Below are positions 1 to 9,453 of a stretch of 64,000 nucleotides of DNA, one piece after another (within the stretch, counting starts at the first letter, position 1; every line of letters begins with the position of its first letter). Both the position numbers and the translations under genes were made by a program. The DNA is from Kaistia geumhonensis. GTDB lineage: Bacteria > Pseudomonadota > Alphaproteobacteria > Rhizobiales > Kaistiaceae. The notes beneath the pieces are model-generated. The model saw only the letters and a list, made by a program, of their open reading frames with translations, searched no databases and was not told where the DNA came from. Where the stretch lies: NCBI RefSeq assembly GCF_030815145.1, contig NZ_JAUSWJ010000001.1:3240001-3304000 (forward strand). The letters run 5' to 3'.

Positions 1-532
<532 letters not shown>

Positions 533-613
533 GCCCTCATTAACAATGCCCATCGCATCCGCGATGCGCTCCAATGATCAATTCCAGCTTCTTCCCTTTC
601 TGCGCTTTGCCGG

Positions 614-729
614 CCTGGTGGTCATGGCGAGGAGCCTGAACCCGATCCCATTCCGAACTCGGCCGTTAAACTCCTCCGCGCCAATGGTACTGTGTCTCAA
701 GACCCGGGAGAGTAGGTCGCTGCCAGGCC
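614..729 (+). rRNA. rrf: 5S ribosomal RNA
   Basis: A 116-base 5S rRNA starts with CCTGGTGG and ends with the complementary CTGCCAGGCC, which closes helix I. The internal segment GAACCCGATCCCATTCCGAA is the conserved loop B/C region. It follows 23S by about 80 bases in the usual order. Many alphaproteobacterial rRNA operons carry an initiator tRNA after 5S; none is seen here. Confidence 0.96.
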
Positions 730-769
730 TGCAAAACGCAGAAAGAAACAACCTCTCTTCACGCCTTCC

Positions 770-809
770 AAAAAGCCCCGCCCAGCAGAAATGCTCGGCG
801 GGGCTTTTT
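770..809 (+). terminator. Rho-independent terminator of the rRNA operon
   Basis: AAAAA-GCCCCGCC at 770-782 pairs perfectly with GGCGGGGC-TTTTT at 797-809 around a 14-base loop. Strong GC stem plus U-tract, 40 bases after 5S, ends the rrn transcript. The flanking A- and T-runs would let it work in both directions. Confidence 0.9.
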
Positions 810-991
810 GTCGTGCGCAGGGGCGGAGAAGACCGAAGGCGAGGGGCCGCCCGAGCTTCAGGCGCCGCGGCTCAAACGGTGGCCGAGGACGAAATACTGA
901 CTTAGCGAACGGAACGGAGCCGCCAATATCGGCAAGCCGGCCGATCGAAGCCTGGTGCCTCAACGTGTCTTGACCAGGGACATCAGCTCGA

Positions 992-1786
992 TCAGAGTTT
1001 CGGAGCCGGGGCCTTTCCAAAGTCTGGCACATCGTCTGGCTTCAAGGCCATGAACGCTTCATAGGCGGCAATGTCCTCTTTGCTCGGGACGGTGCGGTCT
1101 GTCGAGAGCGCCCGTATCCCATCAGCAAACGAACGGCGCGTGACCTGTCCCAAGATCACAAAATCGTTTGAGAGCTCGTAGGACATGGAGCCGGTCCACA
1201 TGTCAATCCGGGCGTAGCCAGGTGCTCTGGCGAACAGCTTAGGCTGGCCTGAAACCTCGTGCTTCGCCAAGGCAACTCGTAGGAATTCTAGCTGCCTAAA
1301 TAAAACGTGCGTGCGAGCCAAATCATCTGCGATCTCCTTAGTTATCTTCGGATGGTCGATAATCTTACGAATCGTTTGAGCAAAGCGATCGCGTCCTAGG
1401 TTGAGGTCTCCAGGATTGCGCCTCTTTTCCAGCGCTTCGGCCTTTAATTTGAGGCCGCCGTTGGAGTGCCACTTCAAGACACTCTTAGCGCGCTCCCGCC
1501 ATGTCCGGAGCAGCTCATAGACGGCAAAAAGCCATTGCTGGCTAAGTGCGTTCAGAAGAACAGCGTGCTCAAGATTTATGCCCTCGTCATCGGAGCGATA
1601 TTCACGAGCCTCGGTCTCCATCTGCATGAGAAAAACATCGACTAACGCAACGTTTGTAGCCTGCATGCCAAGGTAGATGTCGTCGCCGAACAGTGTCAGT
1701 CCGCGCAGTGCTTTGTCGAGTTCGCGCGCTCCGATCTCCTCGGCTCCACGACGCATGCCCACATCATCATCATCTGTCTCTACCAT
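992..1786 (-). CDS. Hypothetical protein, AT-rich orphan gene
   Basis: A 264-residue protein of no recognised family. The chosen ATG at 1786 has GGGG five bases upstream; a TTG five codons further up (1801) is less likely. The first 30 residues are acidic. The middle reads as amphipathic helices, with tryptophans around WLFAVYELLRTWRER and charged K/R-rich stretches. The tail is DDVPDFGKAPAPKL. No signal peptide or membrane segment is seen. Base composition is visibly lower in GC than any neighbouring gene and the codons differ accordingly, which suggests recent acquisition at the flank of the rRNA operon. It stands alone: no mobility gene or partner is adjacent. Function unknown. Confidence 0.75.
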   Translation of the reverse strand: MVETDDDDVGMRRGAEEIGARELDKALRGLTLFGDDIYLGMQATNVALVDVFLMQMETEAREYRSDDEGINLEHAVLLNALSQQWLFAVYELLRTWRERAKSVLKWHSNGGLKLKAEALEKRRNPGDLNLGRDRFAQTIRKIIDHPKITKEIADDLARTHVLFRQLEFLRVALAKHEVSGQPKLFARAPGYARIDMWTGSMSYELSNDFVILGQVTRRSFADGIRALSTDRTVPSKEDIAAYEAFMALKPDDVPDFGKAPAPKL

Positions 1787-1839
1787 ATTTGCCCCACACA
1801 ACGTCTTCGCAGCGACTTTCTGGTGCAGGCTGATCCAAG

Positions 1840-2745
1840 CTACCGGTTCTTCACCCCGTTCGCCTCGGCGACAAAGTCCGACAGCATCGGGACGTAGCGC
1901 TCTGCCTGGCCGGCCGCGGCCATCGCCGCGAACTGGTTCTTCACCGCGCTGCCGAGAGGGTTCACGAGGCGGGCGCTGTCGGCCATGCCGGCGAGATAGC
2001 GGAGATCCTTGTAGGCGTTGGCGATCGTGAACTGGTGGGCGTTCTCGTCGCGCTTGATCACATAGGTCATGAACGTGTCGTAGAAGCCGCAGCGCATGCG
2101 GCCCTGGCCGATGACGGAGTGGAAGGTTTCAGGGCTGATGCCGACCTTCTGGCCGAGCGCAAGCGCCTCCGAATAGAGCGCCGCATAGCCGAGCGATAGG
2201 AAGTTGTTGATCAGCTTCATCTTGTGGCCGGCGCCGACCGGCCCGACATGGGCGATCGTCGCGGCCCAGCAGGCGATGAGCGGCTCGGCCCGCGCAAAGT
2301 CGTCATCCGATGCGCCGACCAGCGCCTGCAGCGTGCCGGCCTTGGCGCCGGCCGGCGTGCCGCCGAGCGGGGCATCGACGAGGCTCATGCCCTTGGCCGC
2401 GACCACCTCGGCGAGCCGCAGCGTCGAAGCGGGTTCGGCCGTGCTGCAATCGATGACCATGAGGCCGGGCTTGCCGCCGGCGAAGATACCGTCCGGTCCC
2501 TCGATGATGGCCTCGACCTCAGGCGAACCGGTGACGCAGAGGAAGATCGCATCGCAGAACGACGCCATCTCGGCCGCGCTCTTCACCTCGCGGGCACCGT
2601 CAGCCACGAGCCGCTCGACGGCGTCGCGTTTGCGGTTGGCCATGACGACCAGCGCATTGCCCTTGGCGAGCAGGTTGGCCGCCATGCCCTCGCCCATATA
2701 GCCGAGCCCGATGAAGCCGACCGTCGCCTTCGCCCTGTCCTGCAT
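1840..2745 (-). CDS. NAD(P)-dependent 3-hydroxyisobutyrate dehydrogenase family protein
   Basis: A 301-residue beta-hydroxyacid dehydrogenase. The N-terminal Rossmann motif GFIGLGYMGEGMAANL is at residues 10-25, the substrate loop DAPLGGTPAGAKAGTL at 124-139, and the catalytic lysine K177 sits in GAGHKMKLINN. Such enzymes oxidise or reduce 3-hydroxyacids such as 3-hydroxyisobutyrate or tartronate semialdehyde; the substrate cannot be read off. The ATG at 2745 is preferred over upstream in-frame codons because AGGA lies upstream of it and the Rossmann strand then starts at residue 8. It is divergent from the LacI regulator, with a palindrome between them, so it is probably that regulator's target. 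Confidence 0.88.
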   Translation of the reverse strand: MQDRAKATVGFIGLGYMGEGMAANLLAKGNALVVMANRKRDAVERLVADGAREVKSAAEMASFCDAIFLCVTGSPEVEAIIEGPDGIFAGGKPGLMVIDCSTAEPASTLRLAEVVAAKGMSLVDAPLGGTPAGAKAGTLQALVGASDDDFARAEPLIACWAATIAHVGPVGAGHKMKLINNFLSLGYAALYSEALALGQKVGISPETFHSVIGQGRMRCGFYDTFMTYVIKRDENAHQFTIANAYKDLRYLAGMADSARLVNPLGSAVKNQFAAMAAAGQAERYVPMLSDFVAEANGVKNR

Positions 2746-2799
2746 GCTGCTGTCCTGCCTTATTGCGCTCGCGCGAGCGGGGAGTTTGTGGTTTTGCCG

Positions 2800-2815
2800 A
2801 AACCTAAATTGGTTT
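2800..2815. promoter_or_regulatory. Candidate LacI-family operator
   Basis: Inverted repeat with arms AAACC (2800-2804) and GGTTT (2811-2815) around an AT-rich 6-base centre. It lies 55 bases upstream of the dehydrogenase start and 73 bases upstream of the divergent LacI gene. The spot suits a shared operator, although the central CG typical of LacI operators is absent. Confidence 0.45.
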
Positions 2816-2888
2816 AAGCGAAGAGCATAGGGTCGCGCGGGGCGGGGGTGCCGCAAACGCGCGGTCAGGGGACGGCGGGTCTCGAGAA

Positions 2889-3947
2889 ATGGTGGATCCC
2901 GACAAGGACGGCGCTCCCCGAGCTGCGCAGCGGCGCGCCGGCCGGCGCGTGCTGACGCTGCGCATGCTGGGGCAGGAGCTCGGCCTTTCCACCGCGACCA
3001 TCTCGCTGGCGCTGCGCGATTCGCCGTTGGTGGCCGAGGCGACGCGGCTGCGTGTCCGCGCGCTTGCCGACGAGGCGGGCTATGTCGCCAATCGCTCCGC
3101 CGCCAGCCTCCGGACCGCGCGCACCAACATGGTCGGCGTCATGGTCCATGACGTGATCAACCCCTATTTCGCCGAGATCTTTCGTGCGCTCGAGACGGCG
3201 CTCAATGCCCGCTCGCTGGCGATCATGATCTGCAACCATGGCGACGATATCGGCCGCCAGCGGACCTTCGTCGATACGCTGCTGCAGCACCGCGCCGACG
3301 GGCTGATCATGTGCCCGGCGATCGGCACAGACGCGGCCGCCGTCGCGCGGATCACCGACCAGGGGCTACCCTTCGTGATGATCTGTCGCGAGGTCTCCGG
3401 CGCGGCCGTGCCGCTCGTGCGCGGCAATGATTTCTCCGGCGCGCGCGCGCTCGCCCGCCATCTGGTGGCGGAAGGGCACCGGCGCATCGGGTTCGTCGGC
3501 GGCCGGCGCGCCACCAGCGCCGGCGCCGAGCGCCACGCCGGCTATGTCGCTGCGCTGGCGGAGGCCGGCATCAAGGCCGATCCGGCGCTCGACTGTCCGG
3601 AGGTGATGAGCCAGGAGGCGGTGCGCGCGAGCGCGGAGCGGCTGCTGGCGCTGCAAGACCCACCGACAGCGCTGATCGGCTTCAACGATCTCGTTGCCTT
3701 CGGCCTCGTCTCCGCGCTGCGCCATGCCGGTCGCGAGCCGGGGCGCGACGTCGCCGTCGCCGGCTATGACGACACCGACGGCGCGGCTTGGGCAGCGCCG
3801 GCCCTGACGTCGGTGTTCAATGCCGCCGAGCGGATCGGCAGCCTCGCCGCCGGGCTTCTCGCCGCGCAGATCGACGGCGCCGAAATGGAGCCGGAGCGCA
3901 TTCTCATCGAGCCCGAGCTGCGCATTCGCGCCTCGACCCGCCCCTGA
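2889..3947 (+). CDS. LacI family transcriptional regulator
   Basis: A 352-residue regulator. The helix-turn-helix LRMLGQELGLSTATISLAL is at about residues 24-42, followed by the hinge helix region NRSAASLRTARTN. A periplasmic-binding-like sensor domain follows (VGVMVHDVINPYFAEIF, then HRRIGFVGG and AGYDDTDGAAWAAPALTSV). An extra 20 basic residues precede the helix-turn-helix compared with typical members. The gene is divergent from the dehydrogenase at 1840-2745 and sits 23 bases upstream of a D-2-hydroxyacid dehydrogenase, so it probably controls both in response to a sugar or sugar acid. The effector is unknown. Confidence 0.92.
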   Translation: MVDPDKDGAPRAAQRRAGRRVLTLRMLGQELGLSTATISLALRDSPLVAEATRLRVRALADEAGYVANRSAASLRTARTNMVGVMVHDVINPYFAEIFRALETALNARSLAIMICNHGDDIGRQRTFVDTLLQHRADGLIMCPAIGTDAAAVARITDQGLPFVMICREVSGAAVPLVRGNDFSGARALARHLVAEGHRRIGFVGGRRATSAGAERHAGYVAALAEAGIKADPALDCPEVMSQEAVRASAERLLALQDPPTALIGFNDLVAFGLVSALRHAGREPGRDVAVAGYDDTDGAAWAAPALTSVFNAAERIGSLAAGLLAAQIDGAEMEPERILIEPELRIRASTRP

Positions 3948-3970
3948 CCCGCCTTTCTCAAAACTGGAGC

Positions 3971-4954
3971 ATGGAAACGATGTCACGGCCCGAAATCCTG
4001 ATGCCCGGACGCATGAGCGACAGCGTCGAGCGGGCGCTGGACGCCCAGTTCACCGTGCATCGGCTGCATCTGCGCGACGATCCCGCCGCGGCTCTGCAGG
4101 CGCTCGCCCCGCATATCCGCGCCGTCGCCGCCGGCGGCCATGCCAAGGTGGACGCGGCGCTGATCGACGCGCTGCCGCATCTCGAGATCGTCGCGAATTT
4201 CGGCGTCGGCTACGACAATGTCGATGCGCGCTACGCCGCCGAGAAGGGCGTCATCGTGACCAATACGCCCGACGTGCTGACCGAGGAAGTCGCGGACACG
4301 GCGCTCGGTCTCATCCTGATGACGGTGCGCGAATTCTCCGCGGCGGAGCGCTATCTGCGCGCCGGAAAATGGCCGTCGGCGTCCTATCCCCTCACCAAGG
4401 CGACGCTGCGCGACCGCGTCGCCGGCATCGTCGGGCTCGGCCGTATCGGCAAGGCGATTGCGCGCCGGCTGGAGGCCTTCGGTGTGCCGGTCGTCTATCA
4501 CAACCGCCGCCCGCAGGACGATGTCTCCTATCGCTACTATGGCGATCTCGTCGAAATGGCGCGCCATGTCGACATGCTGATCAGCGTGCTGCCGGGTGGC
4601 GCCTCGACCGATAAGCTGATCAATCGCGCTGTGCTCGATGCGCTCGGGCCGCGCGGCATCGTCATCAATATCGGCCGCGGCACGGTGGTCGACGAGGCGG
4701 AACTGATCGCCGCGCTGACCGAGAAGCGGATCCATGCCGCCGGCCTTGACGTTTTCGAGAAGGAGCCGCAGGTGCCGGCCCAACTCATGGCGCTCGAGAA
4801 TGCCGTGCTGCTGCCGCATGTCGGTTCGGCCTCCGAGCATACGCGCGACGCCATGGGCCAGCGCGTCGTCGACAATCTCCTCGCGTGGAAGGATGGCCGG
4901 CCGCCGATCAGCCCGGTGACCGAGACACCGTTCAGCGGCTGGCACAAGCGCTGA
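3971..4954 (+). CDS. D-isomer-specific 2-hydroxyacid dehydrogenase (glyoxylate/hydroxypyruvate reductase-like)
   Basis: A 327-residue NAD(P)-dependent enzyme. It shows the cofactor fingerprint GLGRIGKAIARRL and the family's catalytic trio: Arg in NIGRGTVVDEAEL, Glu in LDVFEKEPQVP and His in LLPHVGSAS. The HVGSAS form resembles GhrB/hydroxypyruvate reductases more than lactate dehydrogenases. GGAG at 3966 is nearly adjacent to the first ATG but about 10 bases from a second ATG at 3980, which may be the real start. The gene follows lacI by 23 bases and is followed by chrA after 25 bases, so all three may be cotranscribed. It would handle 2-keto or 2-hydroxy acids from sugar-acid breakdown. Confidence 0.9.
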   Translation: METMSRPEILMPGRMSDSVERALDAQFTVHRLHLRDDPAAALQALAPHIRAVAAGGHAKVDAALIDALPHLEIVANFGVGYDNVDARYAAEKGVIVTNTPDVLTEEVADTALGLILMTVREFSAAERYLRAGKWPSASYPLTKATLRDRVAGIVGLGRIGKAIARRLEAFGVPVVYHNRRPQDDVSYRYYGDLVEMARHVDMLISVLPGGASTDKLINRAVLDALGPRGIVINIGRGTVVDEAELIAALTEKRIHAAGLDVFEKEPQVPAQLMALENAVLLPHVGSASEHTRDAMGQRVVDNLLAWKDGRPPISPVTETPFSGWHKR

Positions 4955-4979
4955 GCGGCAGCGGACACCGGCGGCTGCC

Positions 4980-6176
4980 ATGTACGACGCGAAGAAGCCG
5001 GAGGACGAGCCCAGTCCCGGTGCGATCTTCCTTGAGTTCCTGCGTCTTGGCCTCACCTCCTTCGGTGGCCCGGTGGCGCATCTCGGCTATTTCCGCGAAG
5101 CCTTCGTCCGCCGGCTCGGTTGGATGGAGGAGGGCGCCTATGCCGATCTCGTGGCGCTCTGCCAGTTCCTGCCGGGGCCGACCTCGAGCCAGGTCGGCAT
5201 GGGCGTCGGCTACGAGAAGGCGGGGCTCCCCGGCGCGATCGCGGCGTTTGTCGCCTTCACGCTGCCATCGGCCCTCGTCATGGCCGGCCTTGGGCTGGGC
5301 CTCGCCTCCGGCATCGGCATCGATGCCGGGCTTGTTGGCGGGCTCGCTCTCGTCGCGGTCGCTGTTGTCGCCGAGGCGGTGCGCGGCATGGCGGGCTCGC
5401 TCGCCACGACGCGGTTCACGTCCGGCCTTGCCGTCGCGGCCGCGGCGGCGGCGCTGCTCCTTCCCTTCGCGCTGACGCAGATCGGCATCATCGCTGCCGC
5501 AGCGCTGATCGGCCTCGCCCTCGCACCCGACCGGCCGCCGACGGTCCCCGCTGGAGTCGCCGCCCCGGGATCGCGGCGGCTCGGCATTGCGGCACTGGTG
5601 CTCTTCGCGCTGCTTCTCGCCGCGCTGCCGATGCTGGCAAGCCAGTCGAGCATCGCCGCGCTGGCGGCACCCTTCTATCAGGCGGGCGCGCTCGTCTTCG
5701 GTGGCGGCCATGTGGTGCTGCCGCTTCTGGAGCGCGGCGTGGTCGGCACAGGTATGATCGCTCCCGAGAGCTTCATTGCGGGCTATGGCGCCGCGCAGGC
5801 GATGCCCGGGCCGCTGTTCTCGCTTGCTGCCTTTCTCGGAGCGACGGCGGCGATGCCGGGGCCATGGTCCGGCGCGCTGATCGCGACGCTGGCGCTGTTC
5901 GCGCCCGGCTTTCTGCTGGTGATCGGGGTGCTGCCGTTCTGGCGGCGGCTCGCGGGCTTCGGCCCCGCCCGCCGCGCGCTGACCGGCGTCAACGCCGCCG
6001 TGGTCGGCATCCTCGCCGCCGCGCTCTACGACCCTGTCTTCACCACGGCGGTGCATGCGCCCCACGATCTCGCCTTGGCCATCGTGGCATGGGGGCTGCT
6101 CGCGGTCGCCCGCTGGCCGGCCTGGCTGGTGGTGATCCTCGGCGCCGCGGCGGGCTTCGCGCATCCTTTCGCCTGA
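4980..6176 (+). CDS. chrA: Chromate transporter, ChrA (CHR) family
   Basis: A 398-residue membrane protein of the two-domain, long-chain CHR type. The first half carries the signature FGGP (LTSFGGPVAHLGYFREAFV) and CQFLPGPTSSQVG. The second half repeats it as FGGGHVVLPLLERGVV and AQAMPGPLFSLAAFLGA. About ten hydrophobic helices are apparent. Family members export chromate from the cytoplasm. It lies 25 bases after the hydroxyacid dehydrogenase, an unusual partner for a chromate gene, and no chrB regulator is visible. The real substrate could be another oxyanion or an organic anion. Confidence 0.92.
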   Translation: MYDAKKPEDEPSPGAIFLEFLRLGLTSFGGPVAHLGYFREAFVRRLGWMEEGAYADLVALCQFLPGPTSSQVGMGVGYEKAGLPGAIAAFVAFTLPSALVMAGLGLGLASGIGIDAGLVGGLALVAVAVVAEAVRGMAGSLATTRFTSGLAVAAAAAALLLPFALTQIGIIAAAALIGLALAPDRPPTVPAGVAAPGSRRLGIAALVLFALLLAALPMLASQSSIAALAAPFYQAGALVFGGGHVVLPLLERGVVGTGMIAPESFIAGYGAAQAMPGPLFSLAAFLGATAAMPGPWSGALIATLALFAPGFLLVIGVLPFWRRLAGFGPARRALTGVNAAVVGILAAALYDPVFTTAVHAPHDLALAIVAWGLLAVARWPAWLVVILGAAAGFAHPFA

Positions 6177-6249
6177 GCATCCGGCATCTCCGGCTCCAGG
6201 GCGCGGCGGGTAGGGGCCGCAGCGCCAGGAGCCGGAGACACCGGAACCG

Positions 6250-7764
6250 TCAATCGAGGGCGACGTGCTCCGCCGGCCCCTTCTGCGGCTTGTTGCGCAG
6301 GAGGAGCAGAAGCGGGATCGTCGTCATGGTGACGAACATCATGAGCTTGAAGTCGTCGATATAGGCGATGAAGGCGGCCTCGCGCGTGATGAAGCCGTTG
6401 AGCTGCGCCAGCGCGCCGAGATCGCCCATCGCCATGTCCATCGGCAGCGCCGGATTGGTGGCGGTCACATGGCCAGCCATCGCCTGGTGCATGATCTGCG
6501 TGTTCTGCGCCAAGAGCGTCGCGACGATGGATACCCCGATCGACGAGCCGAGATTGCGTACCAGACTGAACAGCGAGGCGGCGTCGGTCCGCCATTTCGG
6601 CGGCAGCGTCGCGAAGGAAATGGTCGACAGCGGCACGAAGACGAAGCCGAGGCCGAAGCCCTGCGTGATGCCGGTGATCATGAACGGCATCGCGCCCATC
6701 TGCTCCGACCAGGTCGTCATCTCGTAGAGCGACCAGGTGGTGAGCGAGAGGCCGATGAAGATCAGGATGCGCGGATCGACCCGTCCGACCAGCCGGCCCA
6801 CCAGCATCATTGCGATCATGGTGCCGACGCCGCGCGGTGCGAGGATCAGCCCCGTCGTGATCACCGGGTATCCGTAGAGGTTCTGCAGCATCGGCGGCAG
6901 CAGCGCCATGGTGGCGAGCAGGATGATGCCGATGATGAAGATGAAGACGAGGCCGGTGACGAAGTTGCGGTCCTTGAAGATATGCGGGTCGATGAACGTC
7001 TCGCGCGATGTGGCCATGTGGACGACGAACACCCAGAAGCCGATCACCATCAGGCCGGTCTCGATCAGGATCTCGGTAGACGAGAACCAGTCGAGCTGCT
7101 CGCCGCGATCGAGCATCATCTGAAGCGCGCCGATGCCGAGCGAGAGGAAGGCGAAGCCAAAGAAGTCGAACTTCCTGAGACGGATCGGCCCCTCGCGCAT
7201 GAAGAAGAAGATGCCGAGAAAAGCGACGATGCCGACTGGCAGGTTGATGAAGAACACCCAGCGCCAGTTGAAGCTGTCGGTGAGCCAGCCGCCGAGCGTC
7301 GGGCCGATGATGGGGCCGACCATGATACCCGCGCCCCACATGGCCATGGCCTGGCCGTGCCGCTCCTTGGGGTTGATCGAGAGCAGAACCGACTGGGAGA
7401 GCGGCACCAGGGCGGCGCCGAAGATGCCCTGCAGGATGCGGAAGCCGACCATCTGGTAGAGGCTGCCGGCAAGGCCGCAGAGCATCGAGGCGAGGGTGAA
7501 GCCGACGATGCAGGTGAGGAACAGACGCTTGATGCCGATGCGGTCGGCGACCCAGCCGGTCACCGGCGTCGCGATGGCTGCGGCCACGATATAGGAGGTC
7601 AGCACCCAGGTGATCGTATCCTGGGCGGCGCCGAGCGAGCCTTGCATCGATGGCAGGGCGACATTGGCGATCGTTGTGTCGAGCACCTGCATGATCGTCG
7701 CGAGCATGATCGAAACGGTGATCAGCCCGCGGAACGGCACGGTATCGGCGCTGGTAGTGCTCAT
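6250..7764 (-). CDS. emrB: EmrB/QacA-type DHA2 MFS drug efflux transporter
   Basis: A 504-residue inner-membrane pump of the 14-helix DHA2 class. Motif C is recognisable early (VLDTTIANVALPSMQGSLG, then ITWVLTSYIVAAAIATPVTGW), and motif A appears as DRIGIKRLFL. The sequence alternates long hydrophobic helices to the end. It would use the proton gradient to expel hydrophobic drugs through an EmrA-type periplasmic adaptor. The gene follows emrA by 36 bases in a marR-emrA-emrB operon. No outer-membrane TolC-like gene is present, so a distant one must serve. Confidence 0.94.
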   Translation of the reverse strand: MSTTSADTVPFRGLITVSIMLATIMQVLDTTIANVALPSMQGSLGAAQDTITWVLTSYIVAAAIATPVTGWVADRIGIKRLFLTCIVGFTLASMLCGLAGSLYQMVGFRILQGIFGAALVPLSQSVLLSINPKERHGQAMAMWGAGIMVGPIIGPTLGGWLTDSFNWRWVFFINLPVGIVAFLGIFFFMREGPIRLRKFDFFGFAFLSLGIGALQMMLDRGEQLDWFSSTEILIETGLMVIGFWVFVVHMATSRETFIDPHIFKDRNFVTGLVFIFIIGIILLATMALLPPMLQNLYGYPVITTGLILAPRGVGTMIAMMLVGRLVGRVDPRILIFIGLSLTTWSLYEMTTWSEQMGAMPFMITGITQGFGLGFVFVPLSTISFATLPPKWRTDAASLFSLVRNLGSSIGVSIVATLLAQNTQIMHQAMAGHVTATNPALPMDMAMGDLGALAQLNGFITREAAFIAYIDDFKLMMFVTMTTIPLLLLLRNKPQKGPAEHVALD

Positions 7765-7800
7765 CGTGCGCAGCGCCTCCCGAGGCGCATCAGCGAAGGG

Positions 7801-8943
7801 TCAGCGGGTCGTCGTCTCGGCGACCGCCGTGCCGAAGCCCGGTAGCGTTCGGCGATGGCCGGTGTCGACGTCGACCGAGGCGCTGAGGCCGGCCGGGACG
7901 GCCGCGATGTCGAGATCGCCGTCGATTTTCAGGCGGACGGGGACGCGCTGGACGACCTTCACCCAGTTGCCGCTGGCGTTCTGGGCCGGGAGCAGCGAGA
8001 AGGCCGATCCGGTGCCGGCATCGATCGACTCGACCTGGGCGCGAAAGGTCTGGTCGGGATAGGCGTCGAAGGTGATCGTCGCCGGCTGGCCGACCCGCAT
8101 ATGGGTGAGGTCGGTTTCCTTGAAATTCGCCTCAACATAGGCCGTGCTGGTTTCGACCAGCGTCATCAGAACGGTCGGGGCCATGGCCGGATTGGTCACA
8201 TATTGCCCGACTCGCAGACGGTCCGTCTGCGAGACGACGCCGTCGGCGGGCGCATACACGGCCGTCTGCTCGAGGGCGAGCGCGGCGCTCTCGCGCGCCG
8301 CCTGCGCCTGCATGACGGACGGATGCTGGTCGGTCGGGATGTCCGGATCGCCGCCGAGGGCGGTGAGCGCGCCGGAGACCTTTTCCTTGGCCTGCGCCAC
8401 GGACTGCTCGGCATTGCGCAGATTGTTCTCGGCCGCGTCGAAATCGGCATTGGAGCTGACGCCGCGCTTCAGGAGGTCCTGCTGGCGGGCGAAGACCTTC
8501 TGCTGATAGTCGAGCGTCTCCTCGGCCGATTTCTCCTCGGCCACAGCCTGCTGCCAAGTGGATCGAAGCTGTTCCACCTGCAGCCGCGCCGCCGCGACGG
8601 CGGCATCGGCCTGGTTGAGTGCAATCTGGTAGGGCTGCGGGTCGATCTTGAACAGGAGATCGCCCTTCTTCACCGTCTGGTTCTCACGCACTGCGACATC
8701 AACGATGCGGCCGGACTGGTCGGCGGTAATCGAGACGCGGTTCTGCTCGAGATAGGCGTTGTCGGTGGAGACAAAGCGGCCGCCGGTCAGCCAGAGATAG
8801 CCGCCGCCGAGAATGATCGCGAGCGGCACCACGAGCATCAGCACCAGACGCAGGCTGCGGCGGCGCTTCGGCGGCGGCGCCTCCGGCACGACGCTGAGCT
8901 GCGGGGCGGGCTTCTCAGCCTCTGTTGCGGGTTCGGCACTCAC
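7801..8943 (-). CDS. emrA: HlyD/EmrA family efflux periplasmic adaptor
   Basis: A 380-residue membrane fusion protein. A Pro-rich cytoplasmic lead of about 35 residues precedes one membrane helix (LVLMLVVPLAIILGGGYLW). A split lipoyl/barrel-sandwich domain (ITADQSGRIVDVAVRENQTV and APADGVVSQTDRLRVG) flanks a long alpha-helical hairpin. Start is taken as GTG at 8943: AAGG lies seven bases upstream, and GTGA overlaps the marR stop, which points to translational coupling. It bridges EmrB to an outer-membrane channel. Confidence 0.93.
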   Translation of the reverse strand: MSAEPATEAEKPAPQLSVVPEAPPPKRRRSLRLVLMLVVPLAIILGGGYLWLTGGRFVSTDNAYLEQNRVSITADQSGRIVDVAVRENQTVKKGDLLFKIDPQPYQIALNQADAAVAAARLQVEQLRSTWQQAVAEEKSAEETLDYQQKVFARQQDLLKRGVSSNADFDAAENNLRNAEQSVAQAKEKVSGALTALGGDPDIPTDQHPSVMQAQAARESAALALEQTAVYAPADGVVSQTDRLRVGQYVTNPAMAPTVLMTLVETSTAYVEANFKETDLTHMRVGQPATITFDAYPDQTFRAQVESIDAGTGSAFSLLPAQNASGNWVKVVQRVPVRLKIDGDLDIAAVPAGLSASVDVDTGHRRTLPGFGTAVAETTTR

Positions 8944-9446
8944 GACGGGACCTTTTCGATGCTCGGTTCGGCAAGGGCGTCGGTGCACACATCCGCAGGT
9001 TCGGATTCGCCGCCATAGCGTGCCATGTTGGCGCGCATCAGCGTCAGCACGGCGATCAGCCGCTCGGTGTCGGTTTCATCGACGCCTTCGAGCGCCGAGG
9101 TCATGACGCTCCTGCCGATCACCTTCATCTCGGCAAGTTGCGGCTGCACCGCCGGCGTCAGATAGAGGCGGCGTGCGCGCCGGTCGGTCGGATCGGGCAG
9201 GCGCGTGACGAAGCCGAGCGCTTCCAGCCGGTCGATATGGCGCGACAGCGTGATCGGCTCGACATCCAGCGCCTCGGCCACCGCGGCCTGGTTGGAGCCT
9301 TCGTTCTTGTGCAGGAAGGCGAGCACCTGCCACTGCGCGCGGGTGAGCGAGCAGCCCTGCGCGGCCTGATCGAAGGCGCGGCGGATGAGGCGCGCGACAT
9401 CGTTTATCAGGAAGGCCAGATGCTTTTCGGGCGGGTCGTTTTCCAT
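8940..9446 (-). CDS. MarR family transcriptional regulator of emrAB
   Basis: A 168-residue winged-helix repressor. The recognition region reads NQAAVAEALDVEPITLSRHIDRLEALGFV and the wing has the MarR signature DPTDRRARRLYLT. The ATG at 9446 is chosen because the domain begins directly after MENDPPEKHLAF; the upstream extension is AT-rich promoter-like DNA. Its stop overlaps the emrA start by four bases, so it is the first gene of the operon and likely an autoregulated repressor released by an exported compound. Confidence 0.92.
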   Translation of the reverse strand: MENDPPEKHLAFLINDVARLIRRAFDQAAQGCSLTRAQWQVLAFLHKNEGSNQAAVAEALDVEPITLSRHIDRLEALGFVTRLPDPTDRRARRLYLTPAVQPQLAEMKVIGRSVMTSALEGVDETDTERLIAVLTLMRANMARYGGESEPADVCTDALAEPSIEKVPS

Positions 9447-9453
9447 AGCCCGA

